Positions 9,328 through 17,449 of a stretch of 64,000 nucleotides of DNA are shown here, one piece after another. The notes below the pieces were generated by a model. The model ran no database searches and was not told the origin of the DNA. It saw nothing but the letters and a program-made list of their open reading frames with translations. The stretch comes from Streptomyces sp. MUM 178J (GTDB taxonomy: Bacteria > Actinomycetota > Actinomycetes > Streptomycetales > Streptomycetaceae): positions 1 through 64,000 of the forward strand of contig NZ_JADWYQ010000007.1 in assembly GCF_022414575.1 (NCBI RefSeq). The letters run 5' to 3'. The translations under genes were made by a program, and so were the position numbers. The stretch's first letter is position 1. The number at the start of each line of letters is the position of its first letter.

Positions 9328-10280
9328 CGCTGCTCCTCCCGCAGGAGTGTGGAGACCAGGCGCAGCGCGAGCGTCGCGATGACGACGGCGCCGAGGACGA
9401 CCACGACTCCGGCCGCGGACGCCAGGCCGTAGTCATGGCCCTGGTAGAAGGTCCGGTAGATGGTGTACGGCAGATTGGCGGTGCCCAGGCCGCCGGAGGT
9501 GATGGTGAAGACCGCGTCGAAGTTCTGCACGATGTAGATCGAGCCCAGCAGTGCGGCCAGCTCCAGATAGGGCCGCAGATGCGGCAGGGTCAGATGGCGG
9601 AAGATCTGCCAGGCGTTCGCGCCGTCCACCCGTGCGGCCTCCGCCACCTCGGTGTCGCGGCTCTGCAGGCCGGCGAGCAGGATCAGCATCATGAACGGCG
9701 TCCACTGCCAGATCAGGCAGACCGTCACGGAGGCCAGCGGCCATCGGGTGATCCAGTCCGGCTGCGGCGGGTCTGCGGAGCCGAACAGGGACCACAGCCA
9801 GGTCAGCGTGCCGTTGAGGAGCCCGTACTCGGGGTTGTAGAGCGCGTGTTTCCACAGCAGCGCGGCCGCGACCGGCACGATCAGAAAGGGCGTGATGAAG
9901 AAGGTCCGCACCAGCGCACGGCCCGGGAACCTGCGGTCGAGCAGCAGCGCCGCGACCAGTCCGAGCACCAGGCTGACCAGGACCGCTCCGGCCGTGAGCC
10001 AGATGGTGGTGAGCACCGACGCGCGCAGGTCCGGGTCGCCGAACACCTCCCGGTAGTTGTCGAACCCGGTGAATCCGCCCTGCCCGGGCCGCAGCGCGTT
10101 CCACTCCCAGAAGGAGATCACCAGGGTGGCGGCGAACGGCAGCTGGGTGAAGACCACAAGGAACAGCACGGCGGGCAGCAGGGGGCCGCGCCGTGCCCAG
10201 GCGTCCCGCCGCTGCCGGGCTCGCCGGGCCCGGTCGGCGTCCTCGGAGGGTTTCGGTCTGGGCGTGGGGGCAGTGCTCAT
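9324..10280 (-). CDS. Carbohydrate ABC transporter permease (MalF-like)
   Basis: 318 residues; a basic cytoplasmic N-terminus, six or so membrane helices, and the EAA loop EAARVDGANAWQIFRHLTLP (about 225-244). Partner of the downstream permease, forming the heterodimeric membrane channel. Starts 24 nt after the binding-protein gene and overlaps the next permease by 4 nt, so all are one operon. Confidence 0.92.
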   Translation of the reverse strand: MSTAPTPRPKPSEDADRARRARQRRDAWARRGPLLPAVLFLVVFTQLPFAATLVISFWEWNALRPGQGGFTGFDNYREVFGDPDLRASVLTTIWLTAGAVLVSLVLGLVAALLLDRRFPGRALVRTFFITPFLIVPVAAALLWKHALYNPEYGLLNGTLTWLWSLFGSADPPQPDWITRWPLASVTVCLIWQWTPFMMLILLAGLQSRDTEVAEAARVDGANAWQIFRHLTLPHLRPYLELAALLGSIYIVQNFDAVFTITSGGLGTANLPYTIYRTFYQGHDYGLASAAGVVVVLGAVVIATLALRLVSTLLREEQR

Positions 10281-10304
10281 CGCTGTGCTTTCTCGCGGAC
10301 CGGC

Positions 10305-11696
10305 TCAGTCGGATCGGTACTCGGCGGCGACCCGCTCCGCGAGATCCTGGCCCCGGTCCAGGGCCGCCGCCACCGTGGTGCGGCCCGCGATGGCCGCGGC
10401 GATCTCCTGGGAGACCCTGGTCGCCAGGTCGGGGAACTCGGGGATGTCCACGAACTGGATGCCGACGGTCGGGCGCGGCTGCAGCCCGGGATCGCGCGGG
10501 TCGGCGCTGACGATGGACTGCTCGGCGACCCGGTAGAAGGAGGACGCCGCCGCCTGGTACTGGGGGTTGGCGTACGTCGAGGCGCGCTTGCCGGCGGGCA
10601 CTCTCGCCCAGCCCAGCTCCTCGCCGACGAGTTCCTCGTACTGTCTGCCGGAGGCCCAGGAGACGAACGCGGCCGCGGCCTCCTGCCGCTCGCTGGCCGC
10701 CTGGATGCCCCAGGCCCAGGAGTACAGCCAGCCGGACGCCTCGGTCCGGTGCACCGGCGCCATCGCATAGCCGACCTTGCCCGCCACCGGCGAGTCCTGG
10801 GCCTCCAGCAGTCCGGCGGCGGATGTGGCGTCGTACCACATGGCCGTCCTGCCCTGCTGGAAGCTGCTGAGGCACTCGGCGAACCCGGCCTGTGCGGCTC
10901 CCGGCTCGCCGTGCGCGCGGACGAGGTCCACGTACATCGTCGCCGCCTCGGTGAAGCCGTCGCCGTTCACCCGCGCCTGCCAGTCCTCGGTGAACCAGGT
11001 GCCGCCGTAGGTGTTGACCACGGTGGTCAGCGGTGCGAAGACCTCGCCCCAGCCGGGCAGGCCGCGCAGGCAGATGCCCTTCATGCCGGGCTCGGCGCCG
11101 TCCGCCGCTGCCGCGAGGGCCGCGACCTGCCGCCAGGTCGGCCGTTCCGGCACGCTCAGCCCTTTGGCGGCGAACACGTCCTTGCGGTACATCAGAAAGG
11201 ACGACTCGCCGTAGAACGGCTCGGCGTAGAGCTTTCCGTCGTCCCCTCTCAGCCCCTCCTCGATCGGGTCGAGGATGTCGGCCTGGTCAAAGGACGGATC
11301 CTTGGCGACGGTGTCGTCGAGGGGCGCCAGCCAGCCGTACTTTCCGTAGAGGGGGGCCTCGAAGTTGCTGATGGACGCCACGTCGTAGACCCCGGCCTGA
11401 TTGGCGAACTCCTGGCTGATCTTGTCGCGTACGTCGTTCTCCGGCAGGACCGTGAAATGGACCTCGATGCCCGTCTGCGGGGTGAAGTGGCTCTTCGTCA
11501 GCCGCTGCAGATCGGTCATCTGCGGGTTGTTCACCATCAGCACGTTGACCGCGTTCCCGCCGCTGTCCGCCAGGCCGCCGCCTCCGGCCCCGGCGAAGCA
11601 CCCGGAGAGCAGCAGGGCGGCGCTCGCGACGAACGCGGTGAGCACGGCGGGGAGCCTCGGCCGCGCGGTGCGGGGTTCCGTCCTCATGTGACTCAC
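10305..11696 (-). CDS. Sugar-binding lipoprotein of ABC importer
   Basis: 463 residues, type 1 extracellular solute-binding protein. Lipobox LLLSGC places the lipidated Cys near residue 33, after a basic n-region and hydrophobic core. Family features follow: VNVLMVNNPQMTDLQ at the mature N-terminus and a C-terminal helical lobe. Start is a GTG 6 nt after the regulator stop; an ATG three codons in is an alternative. The resemblance to polyol (sorbitol/mannitol) binding proteins, and the SorC-type regulator before it, suggest a polyol or sugar ligand, but the ligand is inferred only. Confidence 0.9.
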   Translation of the reverse strand: MSHMRTEPRTARPRLPAVLTAFVASAALLLSGCFAGAGGGGLADSGGNAVNVLMVNNPQMTDLQRLTKSHFTPQTGIEVHFTVLPENDVRDKISQEFANQAGVYDVASISNFEAPLYGKYGWLAPLDDTVAKDPSFDQADILDPIEEGLRGDDGKLYAEPFYGESSFLMYRKDVFAAKGLSVPERPTWRQVAALAAAADGAEPGMKGICLRGLPGWGEVFAPLTTVVNTYGGTWFTEDWQARVNGDGFTEAATMYVDLVRAHGEPGAAQAGFAECLSSFQQGRTAMWYDATSAAGLLEAQDSPVAGKVGYAMAPVHRTEASGWLYSWAWGIQAASERQEAAAAFVSWASGRQYEELVGEELGWARVPAGKRASTYANPQYQAAASSFYRVAEQSIVSADPRDPGLQPRPTVGIQFVDIPEFPDLATRVSQEIAAAIAGRTTVAAALDRGQDLAERVAAEYRSD

Positions 11697-11702
11697 CGGT
11701 CC

Positions 11703-12686
11703 TCAGGCCAGCAGGCGCTCGGCGACGCCCGTGTCCGTGACGAGGCCGTTGAACAGCCCGGTCCGCAGGGCCGCGGCGGTGGCCTCGGACCTGACGACAC
11801 CGTCGGCAAGCAGAATGACCTCGGGTGTCTCGCTCAGCTCGTCAAGGCTGATGGCGAGGATGCGCTCCGTCAGTTCCGGGGCGACGTCCCGCCCTTCCGC
11901 GTCGAGCAGATGGCCCGACACCTCGGCGCATGCCCCCCGGAGCCGGTACTCCTCGCGCTCCGCGGCGCTCAGCGCGTCGTAGACGGTGGACAGCCCGGGC
12001 CCCCAGGCGCCGACCGTGATGACGGCCTTGGTGATCCGGTCGAAACGGCTGACCGCCTCGACGATGCCCGGCTGGCGGCGCAGCATCCCCGCGGTCGCGG
12101 CGTCGGGCAGCAGCAGGGGCGCGTAGACGGGGTAGACGGGGCCCCTCGCCACCGACGCGGCCCGGCGCACCGCCTCCACGGCGTTCGCGTCGACCGGTCG
12201 CAGCGGCGTCACCCCGCAGAGCTGTACGACGGAGCACCGGGCCAGTGTGGTCAGCTCGGGGCCGAGCGCCTCGATCTCGGGTCCCCAGATGAGCCCGAGG
12301 ATGTCGTCGTCCATGACGATCTCGGCCAACAGCCCGGCCGTGACGCTGCCGAGGCGCCGAGTCACCTGGGCCGGGTCGTCGGCGTCCTCGGGGCGGCAGC
12401 GGAACACGATGCTGTGGCTGAGACCGTAGCGGGTGCGCAGGGCGTCGGAGAGCTCGTCGTCCAGTTCGGCGGGCAGCCGGACCTCCAGCCGCACCAGTCC
12501 GTCGCGCACCGCGGCTTCAAGGGTCCTCGCCACCTTGAAACGGCTCAGGCCGAACTCCTCCGCGATCTCGATCTTGGACTTGCCCTCCAGATAGAACCGC
12601 CGTGCCATGGCGGCCGTCTGCACCAGTTCCTCGGGGCCCGGGTGGTGGGCGCGGGCCCCGCGGTTCGGCTTGTCCTGAGCGCTCAT
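11703..12686 (-). CDS. SorC/DeoR-type sugar-binding transcriptional regulator
   Basis: 327 residues. A helix-turn-helix at about residues 35-65 (YLEGKSKIEIAEEFGLSRFK) is followed by a SorC-type sugar-phosphate-binding domain, with LGLIWGPEIEALG and ITVGAWGPGLSTVYDALS typical of the family. It lies 9 nt after the anti-sigma-type gene and 6 nt before the transporter binding protein. By position it most likely controls the sugar transporter operon in response to a phosphorylated sugar. A SorC-family regulator within the same operon as the importer it controls is a common arrangement. Confidence 0.88.
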   Translation of the reverse strand: MSAQDKPNRGARAHHPGPEELVQTAAMARRFYLEGKSKIEIAEEFGLSRFKVARTLEAAVRDGLVRLEVRLPAELDDELSDALRTRYGLSHSIVFRCRPEDADDPAQVTRRLGSVTAGLLAEIVMDDDILGLIWGPEIEALGPELTTLARCSVVQLCGVTPLRPVDANAVEAVRRAASVARGPVYPVYAPLLLPDAATAGMLRRQPGIVEAVSRFDRITKAVITVGAWGPGLSTVYDALSAAEREEYRLRGACAEVSGHLLDAEGRDVAPELTERILAISLDELSETPEVILLADGVVRSEATAAALRTGLFNGLVTDTGVAERLLA

Positions 12687-12695
12687 GACCTCACC

Positions 12696-13178
12696 TCACC
12701 GAGCGGGGCCGGCGGGGGAGCGGGACAGGCTGGCCCGCACCCACTTGCCGCCGTCGGAAGCCAGGCCGCACGCCCAGGACTCGGCCAGCGCCTCGATGAT
12801 CATCAGTCCGCGGCCGCAGTCGTCGTCCCGGCCGGCGGTGCGCGGGAGGGGCAGGACCGCGGAGCCGTCCCGCACCTCGATGTCCAGGGCGTCGGGGCGG
12901 AGCGTCAGCACCAGGGTGATCCGGGGGGCGGGCGCCCGGGCGCCTCCCTGTCCTGCGGAGTCCCGCGCGCCGTGTCGGATCGCGTTCGTCGCCAGTTCGC
13001 AGACGACGAGCAGCGCCGGGTCGACGAGGTCGTCCTCGCCCCACCGGCGCAGCCACGTGCGGGTGAAGGCCCGTGCCCGCCGGGCGGAGGGCTCGACGGC
13101 CCGCAGCTGGAGCGCGGCAGAGGAGCGCGGTGCTGCAACGGCGCCGGGGATGACAGCGCATTCGATCGCCGTGGTCAT
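12696..13178 (-). CDS. RsbW-like ATP-binding protein (anti-sigma/serine kinase type)
   Basis: 160 residues of a GHKL (HATPase_c) fold. The N-box helix reads LLVVCELATNAIRHGA (about 58-73), and the G1 region is DIEVRDGS followed by CGRGLMIIEALAESWA with the usual Gly-rich lid. It lacks a membrane part or receiver domain. Streptomyces have dozens of such stand-alone ATPases; few have known partner sigma factors. Unusually it is the first gene of a sugar transporter operon, 9 nt before the SorC regulator, with no anti-sigma antagonist next to it. Confidence 0.85.
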   Translation of the reverse strand: MTTAIECAVIPGAVAAPRSSAALQLRAVEPSARRARAFTRTWLRRWGEDDLVDPALLVVCELATNAIRHGARDSAGQGGARAPAPRITLVLTLRPDALDIEVRDGSAVLPLPRTAGRDDDCGRGLMIIEALAESWACGLASDGGKWVRASLSRSPAGPAR

Positions 13179-13243
13179 TTTCTCGGCCCTTCAGGATGAT
13201 CCGCCGCACGCTCCGCATCAGGCATAAGACATAAGGCGAATTC

Positions 13244-13277
13244 TGCTCATATGAGCATTCATTTCTCATATGCTCAC
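13244..13277. promoter_or_regulatory. Two related palindromic sites upstream of the ATPase-sugar operon
   Basis: A perfect 14-bp palindrome tgctcatatgagca (13244-13257) is followed at 13264-13277 by ttctcatatgctca, a second copy of the same CTCATATG core with one degenerate arm. Both lie 65-100 bp upstream of the operon start at 13178, in a stretch (13200-13370) clearly richer in A+T than its surroundings. This looks like a pair of operator sites, perhaps for the SorC-type regulator. No gene is seen in 13179-13566. Confidence 0.5.
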
Positions 13278-13566
13278 TGCTCCATTAAAGATCGGCATAT
13301 ATCTGAGTCAAGGTCTGGAGGGTGGTAAATGAGGAATTTGTTAAAAGATGTGCGTTTAATGCTCAGATGTGCACGATCGGCGCTGATGGGCAGAGGTCGG
13401 GGCCCGGGCCCGGAAACGCCGATGCCCCGGGACCGTCCGGGGCATCGGGGTACAGGGGGCTGTGCGCGTTGAGCCCCAAGGCGGCCGCGTCCTCGTCGGC
13501 GGCGGAACAGCCGGCGCAGCACGGCGAGGCTGCCAGGCGAGAACGTCGGCGGGCAGCAGGCGATGG

Positions 13567-14514
13567 TCAGGGGCGGCTGGTGAGGTAGCCGCCCATGGAG
13601 GTGAAGTACTCGGCCGCGGGCATCTCCCGGCCGTCCTCGGTCCGCACGCGGGTCACGGCCAGGCCGTGGTTGCGGCCGGTGCGGGCGTCGGCGCCTGCGA
13701 CGATCACCACGCCGTCGCCCTCGCGGTAGAAGATGCGGCCCGGCGTGCCGCCGTAGCGGCCCTGCGACACCACGGCGGAGAGCACCTCCAGGCGCTTGCC
13801 CCTGTGGAAGGCGTAGGCGCTGGGATAGGGGGCGGACTGCGCGCGGACCAGCCGCTCCAGGTCCTCGGCCGGCCAGTCCCAGTTGATGCGGATGTCTTCT
13901 TCGGACCGCTTGTGGAAGAAGGTGGCCCGCGAGCGGTCCTGCTTGGTGAACTCCGCCTGTCCGGAGGCGATCAGATCGAGCGCTCCGATCGTGACCGGCG
14001 CGATCAGGTCGACGGTCTTGTGGAACAGGTCGGTGGCCGTGTCCGTCCGTTCGACGGCGACGGCGCGCTGCATGACGATGTCGCCCGCGTCGAGTTCCTC
14101 GTCCATTATGTGCGCGGTGACGCCGACTTCGGGCTCGCCGTTGATGAGCGCCCAGATCAGCGGGGAGAAGCCGGCGTACTTGGGCAGCAGGGAGTCGTGC
14201 ACATTGAGCGTGCCGTGGCGCGGCAGACCGTAGATGCGCGGAGGGATCCAGGTGCGCCAGTTGTTGGCCACGATGATGTCGGGGTCGGCCCGCTTGAGGG
14301 TCTCGAACAGTTCGTCGTCGTCCGGCCGGTTGCGGATGACCACGGGGACGCCGTGCTCCTCGGCCAGGTCGGCGACCGAGTCGCTCCAGATCTTCTCGTA
14401 TGCGTGCTCGCTCTTGGGGTGGGTCACGACCGTCACCACGTCGTGCTCGGAGTCCAGGAGCGCTTGCAGGGTGCGGTGGCCCCAGGTCTGATAGCCGAAC
14501 ATGACGACCCGCAT
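13567..14514 (-). CDS. N5-hydroxyornithine formyltransferase (CchA-like)
   Basis: 315 residues of the methionyl-tRNA-formyltransferase fold. The catalytic Asn-His pair sits in LNVHDSLLPKY (about residues 104-114) and the family Asp in DEELDAGDIV. A C-terminal OB-like domain follows from about residue 210. In coelichelin-type clusters this enzyme transfers a formyl group from N10-formyltetrahydrofolate to the N5-hydroxy group of hydroxyornithine. Divergent from the ornithine monooxygenase gene across a region with two iron boxes, so both should be derepressed in iron starvation. The assignment rests on the fold and on the neighbours; the exact acceptor (free or N-alpha-acetylated hydroxyornithine) is open. 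Confidence 0.93.
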   Translation of the reverse strand: MRVVMFGYQTWGHRTLQALLDSEHDVVTVVTHPKSEHAYEKIWSDSVADLAEEHGVPVVIRNRPDDDELFETLKRADPDIIVANNWRTWIPPRIYGLPRHGTLNVHDSLLPKYAGFSPLIWALINGEPEVGVTAHIMDEELDAGDIVMQRAVAVERTDTATDLFHKTVDLIAPVTIGALDLIASGQAEFTKQDRSRATFFHKRSEEDIRINWDWPAEDLERLVRAQSAPYPSAYAFHRGKRLEVLSAVVSQGRYGGTPGRIFYREGDGVVIVAGADARTGRNHGLAVTRVRTEDGREMPAAEYFTSMGGYLTSRP

Positions 14515-14552
14515 CGGGTTCCTCCTCTGAAGAGCGATTGACCGCAGGCAAG

Positions 14553-14571
14553 TAAAGCAAGGCTTACCTAA
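14553..14571. promoter_or_regulatory. Iron box (DmdR/IdeR type), formyltransferase promoter
   Basis: taaagcaaggcttacctaa; its reverse complement begins TTAGGTAAGCC, a degenerate match to the DmdR consensus TTAGGTTAGGCTNACCTAA. It lies 39 bp upstream of the formyltransferase start. Confidence 0.75.
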
Positions 14572-14656
14572 GGCTGCAAATAGGCCGTGTTCTCAGGCAG
14601 TTTGACGGCGCGATGGGTGAAATGTCCTCTTTGTCCGCGTCGACAGCTTGGCCAGA

Positions 14657-14675
14657 TCAGGTTAGCTTTACCTAA
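14657..14675. promoter_or_regulatory. Iron box (DmdR/IdeR type), monooxygenase promoter
   Basis: tcaggttagctttacctaa matches the DmdR iron-box consensus at about 15 of 19 positions and lies 86 bp upstream of the monooxygenase start at 14762. With the box at 14553 it makes the divergent promoter region iron-repressed from both sides. Confidence 0.8.
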
Positions 14676-14761
14676 GTTCCGCTTGGCCGCCGCTCCGGTG
14701 TGTCCGGCGTCTTGTTCTCACCCACGCCTCACAGGCGGCTGTCCCGCACGATGGGAGTGAC

Positions 14762-16114
14762 ATGTCTCAGGTTCTTCCTGGCGACGCACCTCTGGTCCAT
14801 GACCTCATAGGCATCGGCTTCGGCCCGTCGAATGTGGCCATGGCGATAGCGCTCAGCGAGCACAACGCACGCGTCGGCAGGCAGGAAGCGGTCACCGCCC
14901 ACTTCTTCGAGCGGCAGCAGAGCTTCGGCTGGCACCGCGGCATGCTGATCGACGACGCGACCATGCAGGTCTCCTTCCTCAAGGACCTGGTGACGCTGCG
15001 GAACCCGGCCAGCGAGTACAGCTTCCTGTGCTACCTGCAGGACAAGGGCCGCCTGATCGACTTCGTCAACCACAAGAACCTCTTCCCGCTGCGCGTGGAG
15101 TTCCACGACTACCTCGAGTGGGCCGCGGCGAAGGTCGACGACATGGTCTCCTACGGCCACGAGGTCCTCGCCGTCGAGCCCGTCGAACGCGACGGCGCGG
15201 TCGAGTACCTGGAAGTCACCGCCCGTTCCGGCGCGGAGCTCGTGGTCCACCGGGCGCGCAACCTGGTCATCGGCACCGGCCTGCGGCCGGTGATGCCCGA
15301 GGGCGTCGAGCGTTCGGACCGCGTCTGGCACACCTCCGAGCTGCTGGCCAAGGTCGACGGCCTGGAAGGCGCCGAGCCCGAGCGCTTCGTCGTCGTCGGC
15401 GCCGGCCAGAGCGCCGCCGAGAACGTGGCCTATCTGCACCGCCGTTTCCCCCGGGCCGAGGTCTGCGCCGTCTTCTCCCGCTACGGCTACAGCCCCGCCG
15501 ACGACTCCGGCTTCGCCAACCGCATCTTCGACCCCCAGGCCGTCGACGAGTACTTCACGGCCCCCGACGACGTGAAGCGCAAGCTGATGGACTACCACGG
15601 CAACACCAACTACTCCGTGGTGGACATCGACCTGATCGACGATCTGTACCGCCAGGCGTACCAGGAGAAGGTCCTCGGCGCCGAGCGCCTGCGCTTCCTC
15701 AACGTCTCACGGCTCACCGGCGTCGAGGACTCCGGCGACAAGGTCCGCGCCACCGTCACCTCCCTCGTCACCGGCGAGGACACCACGCTGGACGCCGACG
15801 TGGTCGTCTACGCCACCGGCTACAGCCCTGCCGACCCCACCGGTCTCCTCGGCCCGGTCGCCGGCCTGTGCCACCGCGACGAGCAGGACCGGATCAGCGT
15901 CCAGCGGGACTACCGGATCGCCACCCGGCCCGAACTGCGCTGCGGCATCTACCTCCAGGGCGGCACCGAGCACACCCACGGCATCACGTCGTCCCTGCTG
16001 TCCAACACCGCGATCCGGGTCGGCGAGATCCTCGACTCGGTCCTCGGCCAGGGCCTCGCACCCGTCCCCGCCGAGACCCGGCAGGTCGCCGACGGCATCG
16101 GCTCGGCCCGCTGA
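14762..16114 (+). CDS. L-ornithine N5-monooxygenase (CchB-like)
   Basis: 450 residues, flavin-dependent N-hydroxylating monooxygenase of the SidA/PvdA/CchB family. FAD-binding GIGFGPSN near residues 17-24, NADPH-binding GAGQSAAENVAYL near 216-228, and the C-terminal ATGY motif (YATGYSP) near 350. It converts ornithine to N5-hydroxyornithine with NADPH and O2, the first committed step to both hydroxyornithine and formyl-hydroxyornithine in this locus. First gene of the rightward core operon (monooxygenase, binding protein, NRPS, MbtH protein). Family length is normal. Confidence 0.95.
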   Translation: MSQVLPGDAPLVHDLIGIGFGPSNVAMAIALSEHNARVGRQEAVTAHFFERQQSFGWHRGMLIDDATMQVSFLKDLVTLRNPASEYSFLCYLQDKGRLIDFVNHKNLFPLRVEFHDYLEWAAAKVDDMVSYGHEVLAVEPVERDGAVEYLEVTARSGAELVVHRARNLVIGTGLRPVMPEGVERSDRVWHTSELLAKVDGLEGAEPERFVVVGAGQSAAENVAYLHRRFPRAEVCAVFSRYGYSPADDSGFANRIFDPQAVDEYFTAPDDVKRKLMDYHGNTNYSVVDIDLIDDLYRQAYQEKVLGAERLRFLNVSRLTGVEDSGDKVRATVTSLVTGEDTTLDADVVVYATGYSPADPTGLLGPVAGLCHRDEQDRISVQRDYRIATRPELRCGIYLQGGTEHTHGITSSLLSNTAIRVGEILDSVLGQGLAPVPAETRQVADGIGSAR

Positions 16115-16246
16115 GACCGCGGAGGCCCCCAGGCCCCGCAGGCCTTCGCCGGCCACCCCCCCACACACATCGCCCCGCACGCCGGTAGCGCCGTCATATC
16201 CGGCGGGCGCGGCACGCACAGTGAAACCCCCGTGAAAGGAACACCC

Positions 16247-17299
16247 GTGACCACTGGTCCACGCCCCGCTCTGGCGCGGCTCGTCAGAAACGTCCCCAGG
16301 GCGGCCGTCGCCGCAGCCGCCGCCCTCGCGCTCACCGCCTGTGGGGGCGGCGCCGAGAAGACCGAGTCGAAGCCGTCGAGCGACACGTCGAACGCCGCCG
16401 AGTCCTCCTCCGCCTTCCCGGTGACGGTCGAGCACAAGTACGGCAGCACGACCATCGACAAGGAGCCCAAGAAGGTCGTCACCCTCGGACTCTCGGACCA
16501 GGACGCGGTGCTGGCCCTGGGGATCAAGCCGGTCGGCGCGGTCGACTGGTTCAAGGAGGACCCGTACGGCAAGTGGCCCTGGGCCAAGGACAAGTGGGGC
16601 TCCGACAAGCCGCAGATCGTCGGCGAGCGCGACGAGTACAACATCGAGAAGATCGCGGCGCTCAAGCCGGACCTGGTCGTCGCCCAGTACTCCGGCATGA
16701 AGAAGGAGCAGTACGACACCCTCTCCAAGTTCACCAAGGTCGTGGCCCAGCCCAAGGACTTCCCGGACTACGGGGCGCCCTGGCAGGTCATGACCAAGCA
16801 GATCGGCAAGTCGCTCGGCAAGGAGAGCGAGACCGAGAAGCTCATCTCCGACGTCGACGCCCACTTCAAGGCCGTCCGCGACAAGCACCCGGAGTGGGCC
16901 GGCAAGACCATCGCGGTCGCCGACAGCTTCGAGGCCGGCAAGTACTCCGCCTTCACCAAGACCGACCCCAAGGCGATCTTCTTCTCCGAGCTCGGCTTCA
17001 AGCTCAAGCCCGAGATCGACACCATGTCCAAGCCCGGCTGGAACGTCGCCGAGCTGAGCGCCGAGAAGCTGAACGTCCTCGACGTCGACCGGCTCGTCTG
17101 GGTCACCTCCAGCACCGAGGCCAACGACCGCATCAAGGCCGAGCCGCTCTACAGCAAGCTGAAGGTCCACCAGGAGAAGCGCGACCTGTTCGTCCCGTAC
17201 CAGGACCCGGACATCGGCGCGGCCTTCTCGTTCAACACCGTCCTGTCGATCCCCTACGCGATCGACGAGATCGAGCCGCTGCTGACGGCCGTCAAGTGA
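16247..17299 (+). CDS. Ferric-siderophore-binding lipoprotein (CchF-like)
   Basis: 350 residues from GTG 16247, chosen because AAAGGA lies 6 nt upstream; an in-frame GTG at 16232 is an alternative. Lipobox ALTACGGG gives a lipidated Cys near residue 28, followed by a Ser/Glu-rich linker. The class III (FepB/FhuD-like) periplasmic-binding fold is shown by KKVVTLGLSDQDAVLALG and PDLVVAQYSG. It should deliver the iron-loaded siderophore to the FecCD permeases at 36.3-38.6 kb. It sits inside the biosynthetic operon between the monooxygenase and the NRPS, followed by a strong hairpin. Confidence 0.93.
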   Translation: MTTGPRPALARLVRNVPRAAVAAAAALALTACGGGAEKTESKPSSDTSNAAESSSAFPVTVEHKYGSTTIDKEPKKVVTLGLSDQDAVLALGIKPVGAVDWFKEDPYGKWPWAKDKWGSDKPQIVGERDEYNIEKIAALKPDLVVAQYSGMKKEQYDTLSKFTKVVAQPKDFPDYGAPWQVMTKQIGKSLGKESETEKLISDVDAHFKAVRDKHPEWAGKTIAVADSFEAGKYSAFTKTDPKAIFFSELGFKLKPEIDTMSKPGWNVAELSAEKLNVLDVDRLVWVTSSTEANDRIKAEPLYSKLKVHQEKRDLFVPYQDPDIGAAFSFNTVLSIPYAIDEIEPLLTAVK

Positions 17300-17322
17300 C
17301 GGCGCGCCGCTGACGCGCGCAC

Positions 17323-17358
17323 CCGAGCCGGCCGGCGCGACCGCGCCGGCCGGCTCGG
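17323..17358 (+). terminator. Perfect hairpin between binding-protein gene and NRPS
   Basis: Two 17-nt arms, each other's exact reverse complement (17323-17339 and 17342-17358), with only 2 nt between them. It lies 24 bp after the binding-protein stop and 92 bp before the NRPS start. It could be a partial terminator that lowers NRPS transcription relative to the binding protein, or an mRNA-stabilising 3' structure. Confidence 0.6.
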
Positions 17359-17449
17359 TCGGCTCCGGCGCGCCGGGCCGGTCATGGCGCTGCCGCTCCG
17401 GCGGGACCCCCAACACTCACGCACCACCAGGGAAAGGCCACTTCGTACG

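Noticed and set aside
9435..13199. 1,254-residue plus-strand frame opposite the sugar operon
   Set aside because: Shadow frame with no recognisable domain; the minus strand has five clear gene families with tight operon spacing.
13322..13588. Plus-strand frame starting MVNEEFVKRC
   Set aside because: Its start lies in the AT-rich promoter region and the rest runs antisense into the formyltransferase gene; no family likeness.
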